In this document: positions 7,298-14,834 of the stretch, in pieces
How positions within the stretch are numbered: the stretch's first letter is position 1
Layout of the letters: each line of letters opens with the position of its first letter
DNA from: a virus
Strand: one strand, 5' to 3'
DNA: 32,228 nucleotides
Virus record (IMG/VR): IMGVR_UViG_3300037235_000325
Coordinates: 1 to 32,228 of that record
Made by a program: the position numbers and the translations under genes
The notes under the pieces: model-generated
Told to the model about the DNA's origin: nothing
Database searches by the model: none
The model's input: the letters and a program-made list of their open reading frames with translations, nothing else

Positions 7298-7900
7298 ATG
7301 ACAACAGACGCTGCACTAACAAAACTCGTCGAGCTGCCGTTAGGACAAGCCGGCCTCGATTACGTCCGCGTGAATATGGGAGGCGAAACCAGTTTCTGCC
7401 GAGAAATGCTGCCGCTCGCTATGAAAGGTAGAAACGTCTTTGCCGTTGTTCCCGAAGGGACGGATATGGCGCGCGCCATGCAATTCGATCGCGGCGGCCT
7501 CGTGCGCACACGATTCACCGATCACTGGCTGGCGGAGCGGATGCTTTCCGCGTGTCGCTCTCATCCCGAAGGCCTGCTTGTTTTCGACGAGCCTTGGGGC
7601 GGAAGGAAAGGCGACCCGGCAGCCATGCGGCGCGATGATCCGAAATTCTTTCACGACAGATTCGTCTACCATTTCGTTGAAGCCAAGACGGCAAGCCCGA
7701 CGCTCGTTGATAAGGCGATGCGAGCCCCAGGCGGGTTTCTTTTCATCGCTGCCTTCTCGCTTTATCCATTTGCCGCGAGCACGCTTCCGGCCGATCTGAC
7801 GGTTCAAGACGATCAGATAATGCGCGACATCGCCGCGCAAACGCAGGAGCTTTACATCTCCGCCTACGATCACGAGAGTTACGTCGTCTGGCAGCGGTAA
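7298..7900 (+). CDS. Hypothetical protein, candidate immunity protein 2
   Basis: 200 residues, family not recognised. Segments include ELPLGQAGLDYVRVNMGGET, LAMKGRNVFAVVPEGTDMAR, LLVFDEPWGGRKGDP and QELYISAYDHESYVVWQR; there is one mildly hydrophobic stretch (FLFIAAFSLYPFAA) but no clear membrane anchor. It starts 13 bases after the toxin-37-like domain, the usual place for a cognate immunity gene, and has lower GC than the portal. The ATG at 7298 has only a weak upstream GCAGG. Other readings are an unrelated cargo gene or a toxin-modifying protein; the immunity role is inferred only from position. A degraded portal fragment follows. Confidence 0.65.
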   Translation: MTTDAALTKLVELPLGQAGLDYVRVNMGGETSFCREMLPLAMKGRNVFAVVPEGTDMARAMQFDRGGLVRTRFTDHWLAERMLSACRSHPEGLLVFDEPWGGRKGDPAAMRRDDPKFFHDRFVYHFVEAKTASPTLVDKAMRAPGGFLFIAAFSLYPFAASTLPADLTVQDDQIMRDIAAQTQELYISAYDHESYVVWQR

Positions 7901-7933
7901 GCGGCATCTAAGCATCTCTTTCAGCTAGACCGA

Positions 7934-8232
7934 GCGGCGGCGCGCTCTATGCGCTCGATGTCATCGACGGCGCGAGCATCAAGCGCCTGATCGACGATTG
8001 GGCCGCACGCCGGCGCCGCCCGCACGTCCGCAAGGCCTACGGCTTCTCGCCGGTCGAGCAAGTGCAGATTGAGCGTCAACATCGCGCTGCGCCGGCAGAT
8101 CTATCAGCTGCAGTACTACACCGAGGGAAACATCCCCGAAGCGTTGATCGGCGTGCCGGAGAATTGGAATCCGGACCAGATTAGGCAATTCCAATCCTAT
8201 TGAGACGCGCTCAACGCCGGCGACGTCGCCGA
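7934..8232 (+). pseudogene. Degraded central portal fragment (third portal copy)
   Basis: Nearly base-for-base match to the portal gene from about 4583 to 4965, including the encoded YALDVIDGASIKRLIDDW and GVPENWNPDQIRQFQSYW segments. It lacks about 90 bases (portal 4667-4755), has lost one G in the GGGGCC run, gained a T in GCAGATTGAGC, and carries TGA where the portal has TGG (8201-8203). It therefore cannot encode a portal. It is the remnant of another portal copy and closes the cassette array. Confidence 0.85.
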
Positions 8233-8277
8233 GCAAAACTTTGTCGGCGGCAAAACCGCCGCAATGATTTTCCGCCA

Positions 8278-8301
8278 AGGCGCCTTTCAGGCGCCTTTTT
8301 T
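8278..8301 (+). terminator. Strong intrinsic terminator closing the portal cassette array
   Basis: AGGCGCC (8278-8284), loop TTTCA, GGCGCCT (8290-8296), then a T run. A smaller hairpin GGCGG-CAAAA-CCGCC (8239-8253) precedes it. It separates the portal/toxin array from the protease and capsid genes, so these probably have their own promoter or rely on antitermination. Confidence 0.85.
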
Positions 8302-8335
8302 ATTGCTGCAATCACCGAACCTGAAAGGAAGCCTG

Positions 8336-9256
8336 ATGCAAATCTTTTTGCCGCTCGAGAAACTCGATCGCGAGCAGCGCATGGTCTACGGTTATGCCTC
8401 GACCGAGGCGCGCGACAGCCAGGGCGAGATCGTGACCCGCGCCGCGATCGAGGCGGCGCTGCCCGGTTATATGGAATTCGCCAATATTCGCGAGATGCAC
8501 CAGCTCTCGGCGGTCGGGATCGTCAAAAGCGCCGATCTCGACGACAAGGGTCTTCGGCTTTCCGCCAAGGTGGTCGACGACGACGCCTGGGCGAAGGTGA
8601 AGGAGGGCGTCTACAAGGGGCTCTCGATCGGCGGCCGCGTCACCAAGCGCGACGCGATCAACAAAGCGGTCATCACCGGCGTCGATCTGACCGAGATCAG
8701 CCTGGTCGATCGCCCCGCGAATCCCGAAGCGCTGATCGACGCCTACAAGGCCGCCGGCGCGGAGGATGTCGCCAAGGTCGGCGCGCGCAATTCGCAGGCC
8801 GATCTCGCGCGCATCCAGAACGTGCACGACACGGCGGTCGCGCTCGGCGCGAACTGCCCGGGCGAGGACGATGCCGACGACCAGGGCGACGACGACAACG
8901 ACAACACCGGCGACGAGACCGACACCGAGAACGACGATGACGGCACCGGCGACAATGATGATGTGGACGGCGACGATAGCGACGTGATGGCCGCGGTCGC
9001 CGGCGCGCGCGGCAGCATGCTGACGAAGCTGGTCCGGCTCGGCGCGCGCATCGAGGCGCTGACCAAGCAGGTCGAGAACCAGGCGCGGCTGTTGCAAAAG
9101 ATCGCCGACGCGCCGGCGCCGCCGAAATACGTGACGGCCCGCGCGGTCGAGAAATTCGAAGACGGCGCGGCGGCGAAAGCCGCCGACGAGCCCAAGACCG
9201 TGCTCGATGCGATCAAGAAATCGCATCGCCATCCCATCCGCCTCGGCCTCGGCTGA
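8336..9256 (+). CDS. Prohead protease (XkdF-like) with acidic, coiled-coil C-terminus
   Basis: 306 residues. The N-terminal 135 residues are a prohead serine protease: YGYASTEARDSQGEIVTRAA, a candidate catalytic His55 in REMHQLSAVGIV, and GVYKGLSIGGRV with candidate Ser97, in the arrangement of XkdF-type phage proteases. It cleaves the scaffold and capsid N-termini during maturation. About 178-219 is an extremely acidic stretch of Asp, Asn, Gly and Thr, followed by a helix MLTKLVRLGARIEALTKQVE likely to form a coiled coil. This C-terminal half may be a built-in scaffold, as in protease-scaffold fusions; that is inference. The start is the ATG at 8336 with AAGGAAG upstream, and the capsid gene follows. 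Reversed frames across this gene are artefacts of GC-rich codon use. Confidence 0.85.
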   Translation: MQIFLPLEKLDREQRMVYGYASTEARDSQGEIVTRAAIEAALPGYMEFANIREMHQLSAVGIVKSADLDDKGLRLSAKVVDDDAWAKVKEGVYKGLSIGGRVTKRDAINKAVITGVDLTEISLVDRPANPEALIDAYKAAGAEDVAKVGARNSQADLARIQNVHDTAVALGANCPGEDDADDQGDDDNDNTGDETDTENDDDGTGDNDDVDGDDSDVMAAVAGARGSMLTKLVRLGARIEALTKQVENQARLLQKIADAPAPPKYVTARAVEKFEDGAAAKAADEPKTVLDAIKKSHRHPIRLGLG

Positions 9257-9279
9257 AGATTCCCTCCTCACAAGAATTC

Positions 9280-9364
9280 CCCTCACCCTCCCGCGCTCAC
9301 GCGCGGGTCCCTCCCTCTCCCCAGCGGGGAGAGGGTGCCGAGCGCAGCGAGGCAGGTGAGGGGG
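9280..9364. repeat. Host-type CTCACCCTCCC / GGTGAGGGG palindromic repeat
   Basis: Begins CCCCTCACCCTCCCGCGCTC and ends GAGGCAGGTGAGGGG, with a central CTCTCCCCAGCGGGGAGAG hairpin. This element type is dispersed through many alphaproteobacterial chromosomes. It sits between protease and capsid genes and could also form a transcript-stabilising hairpin. Confidence 0.75.
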
Positions 9365-9405
9365 CGCGTGCTGCTCATTCAAATTCATCACAATCAGGAG
9401 CATTC

Positions 9406-10911
9406 ATGACCAACACCACCGCACAAACTCTCGACGCCTTCAAGCAAGCGCAGAAATCGCCGGTTGCCGATCCGCTGTTCGCCGCGATGCTGGCGAAGAG
9501 CACGTTCCAGCAGCCGGGCTCGCCGACCTCGGGCTTGAATTTCTACGATCTCGAGCCCGGCGCGAAAATGCTGTTCCCCGTGCTCACGCCCTTGCGCAAC
9601 GACATTCCGCGCGTTTCCGGCAAGGGCGGCATCCAGGCGAATTGGCGCGCCGTCACCGGCATCAACACCTCGTCGGTCCGCGCCGGCATCTCCGCCGGCA
9701 ATCGCGGCGGCGTCATCGCGGTGACGACGCAGGATTACGTCGCCGTCTATAAGGGCATCGGCCTCGAAGCCAATGTCGATTTCGAAGCGGTCTATGCCGG
9801 CCAGGGCTTCGACGATCTGCGCGCGGTCGCGGCGCAGACCTTGCTCGAATCGCTGATGCTGCAGGAAGAGCAGATCATCCTCGGCGGCAATTCCGGCCTC
9901 GGCCTCGGCACCACGCCGACGCCGTCGCTCGTCGCATCGGCCTCGAACGGCTCGCTCGCGACCCAAACGCTCAGCGTCATCTGCGTCGGGCTGACGCTCG
10001 ACGGCTTCATCAATTCGACCATCGCCGGCGGTATCCCGGCGCAGATCAACCGCACCAATGCCGACGGCTCGACCGACAATTTCGGCGGCGGCTCGGCGCG
10101 CAAATCGACCAACGCCACGGTCGCGGTGACCGGCCCGACCGGCTCGGTCGCGGCGACCGTTGCGCAGCTGCGCGGCGCGGTCGGCTATGCCTGGTTCTGG
10201 GGCGCGGCCGGCGCGGAAGTGCTGGGCGCGATCACCACGATCAATTCGGTCTCGATCGTCGCCAACGCGGCGGGCACGCAGACCGCGGCCTCGCTGCCCG
10301 CGGCCGACAATAGCCAGAACGCGCTGGTGTTCGACGGGCTCTTGACGCAGGCGTTCAACCCCAGCCTCAACGCCTATTTCGCGGCGCAGGCGACCGGTAC
10401 CGCCGGCACCGGCACGCCGCTCACCCCCGACACCGAAGGCGGCATCGTCGAGTTCGACGCGGCGCTCAAATCCTTCTGGGACAATTTCCGCCTGTCGCCG
10501 ACCGCGATCTACGTCTCCTCGCAGGAGATGCTCAACATCCACAAGAAGATCCTGCAAGGCGGCACCAATACCGCGACGCGCTTCGTGTTCTCGCCCGAGC
10601 AGGGTGCGGTCCTCGGCGGCGTGATGGTGCGCAGCTATCTCAACAAGTTCAGCATGAACGGCGCGGTCGAAATCCCGATCCGGCTCCATCCCAACATGCC
10701 GGCCGGCACGGTGCTGTTCTTCTCGAAGACCTTGCCCTATCCGCTCTCGAACGTGCCGAACACGATCCAGGTCCGCACCCGCAGCGAGTACTACCAGATC
10801 GAATGGCCGCTCCGGGCGCGGCGCTACGAATACGGCGTCTATGCCGACGAGGTGCTGCAGAACTTCGCGCCCTTTGCCTTCGGCGCGATCACCAATATCG
10901 GCAATGGGTGA
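9406..10911 (+). CDS. Major capsid protein
   Basis: 501 residues, in the capsid position directly after the protease and before the connector. HK97-fold features: SGLNFYDLEPGAKMLFPVLT and PLRNDIPRVSGKGG near the N-terminus, a helical segment with FDDLRAVAAQTLLESLMLQE, and the C-terminal part with ALKSFWDNFRLSPTAIYVSS, PNMPAGTVLFFSKTLPYPL and YYQIEWPLRARRYEYGVYAD. It forms the icosahedral shell. It is longer than a basic HK97 capsid protein (about 280-390 residues). The extra material around residues 215-300 (TVAVTGPTGSVAATVAQLRG, then GAITTINSVSIVANAAGTQT) looks like a beta-rich inserted domain, as found displayed on some capsids. Start ATG 9406, preceded by AGGAGC. Function from context and fold pattern; confidence high for capsid, moderate for the insertion. 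Confidence 0.88.
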   Translation: MTNTTAQTLDAFKQAQKSPVADPLFAAMLAKSTFQQPGSPTSGLNFYDLEPGAKMLFPVLTPLRNDIPRVSGKGGIQANWRAVTGINTSSVRAGISAGNRGGVIAVTTQDYVAVYKGIGLEANVDFEAVYAGQGFDDLRAVAAQTLLESLMLQEEQIILGGNSGLGLGTTPTPSLVASASNGSLATQTLSVICVGLTLDGFINSTIAGGIPAQINRTNADGSTDNFGGGSARKSTNATVAVTGPTGSVAATVAQLRGAVGYAWFWGAAGAEVLGAITTINSVSIVANAAGTQTAASLPAADNSQNALVFDGLLTQAFNPSLNAYFAAQATGTAGTGTPLTPDTEGGIVEFDAALKSFWDNFRLSPTAIYVSSQEMLNIHKKILQGGTNTATRFVFSPEQGAVLGGVMVRSYLNKFSMNGAVEIPIRLHPNMPAGTVLFFSKTLPYPLSNVPNTIQVRTRSEYYQIEWPLRARRYEYGVYADEVLQNFAPFAFGAITNIGNG

Positions 10912-10917
10912 CGACAC

Positions 10918-10966
10918 GCCCCCCACCCTAACCCTCCCCCTCGAGGGGGGAGGGAAGGGAGGGGGT
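10918..10966. repeat. Host-type CCCTAACCCTCCCCCTCGAGGGGGGAG repeat
   Basis: CTCCCCCTCGAGGGGGGAG hairpin flanked by CCCCCACCCTAACC and AAGGGAGGGGG. Same class of chromosomal palindrome as at 9280, placed between capsid and connector genes. Confidence 0.65.
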
Positions 10967-11000
10967 GAATTGCCTCAACCCTCGCGAACGGAGTCGCAAA

Positions 11001-11564
11001 ATGGCCACCGGCGATCTCACCACGCTCGCCAATGTGAAGGCGTATCTGTCGCCGCCGCTCGTCACGACGGCGGACGACGCGCTGCTATCGCGGCTGATCA
11101 CGGCGGCGAGCCAGTTCATCCAGACCTGGCTCAACCGCGCCATCGCCTCGGCGAGCTATACCGACACGCGCAACGGCACCGGCGGGACGATCCTCTTCCT
11201 CGGCAACCGGCCGGTGACCGCGGTCGCCAGCGTCACCGTTGACGGCGTCGCGATCGCGCCGTCGAGCCCGCCGCCGACCGGCGACGGTTATCTCTTCGAC
11301 GACAGCGCGGTCTATCTGGTCGGCCATTGCTTCAGCCGCGGGGCGCAGAACGTGGTCGTGCAATACACCGCGGGCTTTGCCGCGACGCCACCCGAGATCG
11401 AGCAGGCCTGCATCGCGCTGGTCGCGCTGCGCTACAAGGAGCGCGACCGCATCGGCCAGGTCTCGAAGAATCTGGGCGGCGAGACCGTGTCGTTCCAGCA
11501 GAAGGACATGCCGGCCGACGTCGCGACCGTGCTCGATCAATACCGCAATTTGGTGCCGGTATGA
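11001..11564 (+). CDS. Head-tail connector (gp6-like adaptor)
   Basis: 187 residues. LANVKAYLSPP, DDALLSRLITAASQFIQTWL, the beta segment TILFLGNRPVTAVASVTVDG, and the C-terminal helix with EIEQACIALVALRYKERDRI form the usual pattern of HK97 gp6 / RcGTA adaptor proteins, which form a ring below the portal. Start chosen at the ATG at 11001 (GGAG about 9 bases upstream); the upstream in-frame ATG at 10965 lies in the repeat. The stop overlaps the next ATG (ATGA), so it is translated in series with the neck genes. Confidence 0.85.
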   Translation: MATGDLTTLANVKAYLSPPLVTTADDALLSRLITAASQFIQTWLNRAIASASYTDTRNGTGGTILFLGNRPVTAVASVTVDGVAIAPSSPPPTGDGYLFDDSAVYLVGHCFSRGAQNVVVQYTAGFAATPPEIEQACIALVALRYKERDRIGQVSKNLGGETVSFQQKDMPADVATVLDQYRNLVPV

Positions 11565-12037
11565 GCATCGCGGTGACGATCGTCGGCGGCGACGCGCTGG
11601 TCGCGCGGCTCGTGGCGCTGCCGGATGTGCTGAGCGCGCAGCTCGGCAACGGGTTCGGCAATATCGCCGCGGCGCTTTACGCGCGCGTCTTGGACAATCT
11701 TTCGGGCGCGGTGGTGAATGCGCGCAGCGGCACGCTGCAAGCCGCGGTGACGCAAGCATCCGACAGCGGCGCGGCGACGATCGGCATCGATGCGAGCACG
11801 GCGCCTTACGCCGCGGCGCTGGAATTCGGCGCCTCGATCCCGGCGCAGCTGATCGCGGCCAAGAACGCGAAGGCGCTCGCCTTCGTCGTCGGCGGGAGCC
11901 AGGTCTTCGCCAAGCATGTGATGCACCCGGCCTTTGTGCTCCCGCCGCACTCTTTCCTGCGCGCGGCGCTCGCCGATCTCGCGCCCGACATCATCGCGAC
12001 GCTACAAGACTCGGTCGCCGCCGCGGTGGCGTCATGA
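11561..12037 (+). CDS. HK97 gp10-like neck/tail completion protein
   Basis: 158 residues. The N-terminal VTIVGGDALVARLVALPDVL, the central ALYARVLDNLSGAVVNARSG with the basic/hydrophobic pattern, PYAAALEFGASIP, and the C-terminal HPAFVLPPHSFLRAALADLA are characteristic of HK97 gp10-like minor tail proteins (head closure/neck). It starts inside the stop of the connector (ATGA overlap) and its own stop overlaps the next start, so the three neck genes form a translationally coupled block. Confidence 0.8.
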   Translation: MSIAVTIVGGDALVARLVALPDVLSAQLGNGFGNIAAALYARVLDNLSGAVVNARSGTLQAAVTQASDSGAATIGIDASTAPYAAALEFGASIPAQLIAAKNAKALAFVVGGSQVFAKHVMHPAFVLPPHSFLRAALADLAPDIIATLQDSVAAAVAS

Positions 12038-12459
12038 CCCGCGAGCCGATCTACGCCGCGCTGTTCGCGCTGGTCGCGGGTGCGGCGAGTTTCGTCACCG
12101 TGAGCCGGCGGCTGCGGCATTGGAGCGATGTCGGCGCCGCCGAGCAGCCGGCGCTGTTCCAGATCCAGAAGAGCGAGAGTGCCGAAGAGCGCCGGCCGCT
12201 GCCGGTCAAATGGCGCGCCGCGGTCGATCTCTATGTCTACGCGCAGGCGCCCGACGAGCTGACCGCGCCGGCGACCATCCTCAACCCGCTGCTCGATGCG
12301 CTCGAGGCGGCGCTCGCGCCCGACCCGTTCACGCATGTGCAATCGCTCGGCGGGTTGGTCCAGCATTGCTGGATCGCCGGCCGCATCCAGACCGACGAAG
12401 GCGTGCTCGGCGGCCAGGCGGTCGCGATCGTGCCGATCGAGATACTCGCGAGCGGCTAG
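12034..12459 (+). CDS. Tail terminator protein (gp17/DUF3168-like)
   Basis: 141 residues. REPIYAALFALVAGAASFVT at the N-terminus, RRLRHWSDVGAAEQPALF in the middle, then KWRAAVDLYVYAQAPDE and LNPLLDALEAALAPDPF, and a C-terminal beta segment (GQAVAIVPIEILASG) fit the tail terminator fold that caps the tail tube and joins it to the neck. It overlaps the preceding gene by four bases and is the last gene before the tail tube. A large host-type inverted repeat separates it from the tube gene. Confidence 0.78.
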   Translation: MTREPIYAALFALVAGAASFVTVSRRLRHWSDVGAAEQPALFQIQKSESAEERRPLPVKWRAAVDLYVYAQAPDELTAPATILNPLLDALEAALAPDPFTHVQSLGGLVQHCWIAGRIQTDEGVLGGQAVAIVPIEILASG

Positions 12460-12468
12460 GCGATTGGC

Positions 12469-12565
12469 GTCCTTCGAGACGCGCCCGATGGGCGCTCCTC
12501 AGGACGAGGAAAAACCTCAATGACCTCATCCTGAGGAGGCGCAACGCGCCGTCTCGAAGGATGAG
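12469..12565. repeat. Large host-type inverted repeat
   Basis: GTCCTTCGAGACGCGCCC...GGGCGCTCCTCAGGACGAGG (12469-12509) is mirrored by CCTCATCCTGAGGAGGCGC...CGTCTCGAAGGATGAG (12524-12565). The two arms pair over most of their length. This element is a common alphaproteobacterial chromosomal palindrome. It may act as a weak transcription barrier or RNA stabiliser before the tail tube gene. Confidence 0.8.
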
Positions 12566-12596
12566 TGCCTCACCACTCATTCAACAGGAGGTTCTC

Positions 12597-13334
12597 ATGT
12601 TTGCTTTCGGCTCGGGCGTGCTGTTGGGCACGCGCACCGACATCGCCAACGCGACGCCGGTCAATTTCGGTTTGGTACAAGAGGTGCAGCTCGATCTGCA
12701 ATTCACCGCCAAGCAGCTTTATGGCCAATACCAATTCCCGGTCGCGATCGCGCGCGGCCAGGCCAAGGCCGCCGGCAAGGCGAAGATGGCGCAGGTTTCG
12801 GGCCTCGCTTTCAACAATCTGTTCTTCGGCGCGAGCCTCGCGACCGGCCAGCTCGCGACCTCGTTCGGCGAAGCGGGCACGGTGCCGGCGAGCTCGCCTT
12901 ACACCGTGACCACGGTGAATTCCGGCACCTGGCAGGATGATTACGGCGCGGTCTACGCCGCGACCGGCCTGCCGGTCGCGAAAGTCGCGTCGTCGCCCGC
13001 CGCCGGGCAATACAGCGTCGCCGCCGGGGTCTACACCTTCAATTCGGGCGATGCCGGCAAAGCGGTGCTGATCTCCTACACCTACACGGTCGCGGGCAGC
13101 GGCCAGCAGGTGACGCTCGCCAATCCGCTGCTCGGCACCACGCCGACCTTTCAGGCGCAGCTCTACACCAGCTTCCAAGGCAAGCCGTGCAACGTGAAGT
13201 TGTTCAACTGCGTCTCCTCGAAGCTTGCCTTCGCGACCAAGATCGAGGATTTCGTCATTCCCGAATTGGATTTCGACATCTTCGCCAATGCCGGCGGCAA
13301 TGTGCTGCAATGGTCCTTCGCCGAGGTGTCGTAA
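12597..13334 (+). CDS. Major tail tube protein
   Basis: 245 residues. FGSGVLLGTRTDIANATPVN, a FGLVQEVQLDLQFTAKQLYG strand segment and GQYQFPVAIARGQAKAAGKA precede an inserted beta-rich domain (about 95-170, TVNSGTWQDDYGAVYAATGL), then TPTFQAQLYTSFQGKPCNVK and KIEDFVIPELDFDIFANAGG. This matches tube proteins of GTA-like siphoviruses, which stack as hexamers. It has the strongest ribosome site in the window (CAGGAGG, 5-6 bases before ATG 12597), as expected for a highly expressed structural protein. The next phage gene, the tail chaperone, is displaced 3.8 kb downstream by cellular-type genes. Confidence 0.85.
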   Translation: MFAFGSGVLLGTRTDIANATPVNFGLVQEVQLDLQFTAKQLYGQYQFPVAIARGQAKAAGKAKMAQVSGLAFNNLFFGASLATGQLATSFGEAGTVPASSPYTVTTVNSGTWQDDYGAVYAATGLPVAKVASSPAAGQYSVAAGVYTFNSGDAGKAVLISYTYTVAGSGQQVTLANPLLGTTPTFQAQLYTSFQGKPCNVKLFNCVSSKLAFATKIEDFVIPELDFDIFANAGGNVLQWSFAEVS

Positions 13335-13528
13335 CCCGCGTAGCACAGGCGAGCGCCGAATCTTGAGGCGCGAGCCGTCGTGCGGAGCACACAACAGCCC
13401 TCGCCGCTCCACGGCACCGCAGCCTAAGAGGGACGCGGCGAACGATTTCGGCGATCCGCAGCACGGCATTTCGTTGTATGTTCGGTTTTGCGAGCCGTAT
13501 TCTCGCAACGGGCATTTAGCGGAGGTCG

Positions 13529-14740
13529 ATGATGGAGCAAGGTTCCAGAAGCGCGAAAGAGGTTCTCCGTCTCGATGATCGGCTGATCGAGATCGTCGAG
13601 GCCGAATATCCGCGCTTCAGCGCCGAAGAGATGGCGCGGCGACGGCAAGCGACGACAGCGGCGATGGGCGAGGCGGGGGTCGATCATCTCCTCGCCTATG
13701 GCGCCGGATTCCGGGGCGGCGCGGTCACGTGGCTGTCGCGCTGGCTGGTGACGACCGAGGCGCAGCTCGTCGTGACGCCCGGTGAGCGCGACGCGCTCGC
13801 CGTGCAATATTTCAATCATGTGCCGTTGGCGCGGCTGCTCGCGCCCGATGCCGAGGTGAGTTGGGGCGGCGCATCGACGATCCAAACAACCATCCGCGCG
13901 CTCGAGAAGCGCGGCGCGAAGCCGGGACGGGTCGGGCTGATCGGGACGTTGCCTTTCGCCGCCTATCGCGCGCTGGTCGCCAAATTCGGCGAGCCCGTCG
14001 ACATGAATCGCGCCTATGCGCGGCTGCGGTTGATCCGATCCGCGGAGGAGCTGGACTGGTTTCGGATCGGATCGCGGCTCAGCGACCTGTCGATCGAAGC
14101 GCTGATCAGAGATATTCGGCCCGGCCTCACCGAGCGCGATCTCGGCGCGATCGTCGAAGGCGCCTATCTTCCCTGGGGCGGCGTCAACGTCATCCATTTC
14201 TTCGCCGTCAACGCGATGCGCAACCCGAGTTACGGCGTGCCGCGCCAGCATCCCTCGACCCGGCGGGTTCAGCAGGGCGACGTGATCTCGACCGAGATCA
14301 CCGCGAATTTCTGGGACTATGGCGGTCAGGTGCTGCGGACGTTTTCGGTCGGCGAAGAGCTCAATCCGCTGTTCCGCGATCTTCACGCCGCGGCGGCCGC
14401 GGCGTTCGATGCCATCGTCAAAGTGATGAAGCCGGGCGCTCATGCCGAGGAGATCGTGCGCGCCGCGCAAGTGATCGAGGATGCGGGCTTCACGACCTTC
14501 GACGATCTGGTCCATGGCGGCGGCGGCGGTTATGGGCCGCCGGTGGTGGGCTCGCCGAGCCGGCAGAACGAGCCGATCCCGGATTTCCGGCTCGCCGCCG
14601 GCATGCTCGTCGTGGTCCAGCCCAACGTCGTCACCAAGGATGCGAGCGCCGGCGTCCAGACGGGCGAATGCGTGCTGATCACCGAAACCGGCGCCCAATC
14701 GCTGCATACGGTCGGACGCGGCCCGTACCGCGTCGGATAG
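13529..14740 (+). CDS. M24 (pita-bread) peptidase-family protein with altered metal site
   Basis: 403 residues: an N-terminal creatinase-type domain (about 1-175) and a C-terminal pita-bread domain with GLTERDLGAIVEGAYLPWGG, GDVISTEITANFWDYGGQVL, HGGGGGYGPPVVG and GMLVVVQPNVVT. At the five metal-ligand positions of aminopeptidase P/Xaa-Pro peptidases I see Glu256 in place of the first Asp, Gln267 in place of the second, His329 possibly kept, Gln364 for Glu and Glu380 kept. So it is probably not a classic dinuclear metallopeptidase; it may act like creatinase, which needs no metal, or on another small substrate. Ribosome site GCGGAGG precedes ATG 13529. It sits between tail tube and tail chaperone with a transporter binding protein next to it and looks like host cargo. 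Confidence 0.8.
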   Translation: MMEQGSRSAKEVLRLDDRLIEIVEAEYPRFSAEEMARRRQATTAAMGEAGVDHLLAYGAGFRGGAVTWLSRWLVTTEAQLVVTPGERDALAVQYFNHVPLARLLAPDAEVSWGGASTIQTTIRALEKRGAKPGRVGLIGTLPFAAYRALVAKFGEPVDMNRAYARLRLIRSAEELDWFRIGSRLSDLSIEALIRDIRPGLTERDLGAIVEGAYLPWGGVNVIHFFAVNAMRNPSYGVPRQHPSTRRVQQGDVISTEITANFWDYGGQVLRTFSVGEELNPLFRDLHAAAAAAFDAIVKVMKPGAHAEEIVRAAQVIEDAGFTTFDDLVHGGGGGYGPPVVGSPSRQNEPIPDFRLAAGMLVVVQPNVVTKDASAGVQTGECVLITETGAQSLHTVGRGPYRVG

Positions 14741-14834
14741 TCTGTCGCATCGTCGCGCGGCGCGCCGCGACCCGCACGCTTGATCGCCGGCGGATGCTCC
14801 AGCATGCTGCTCCGGCGAACCTGGGGAGGGAGCG

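Noticed and set aside
13529-14740. DMSP lyase DddP, also an M24-fold protein
   Set aside because: I could not confirm its specific metal-binding residues here; only the general M24 fold with altered ligands is supported.
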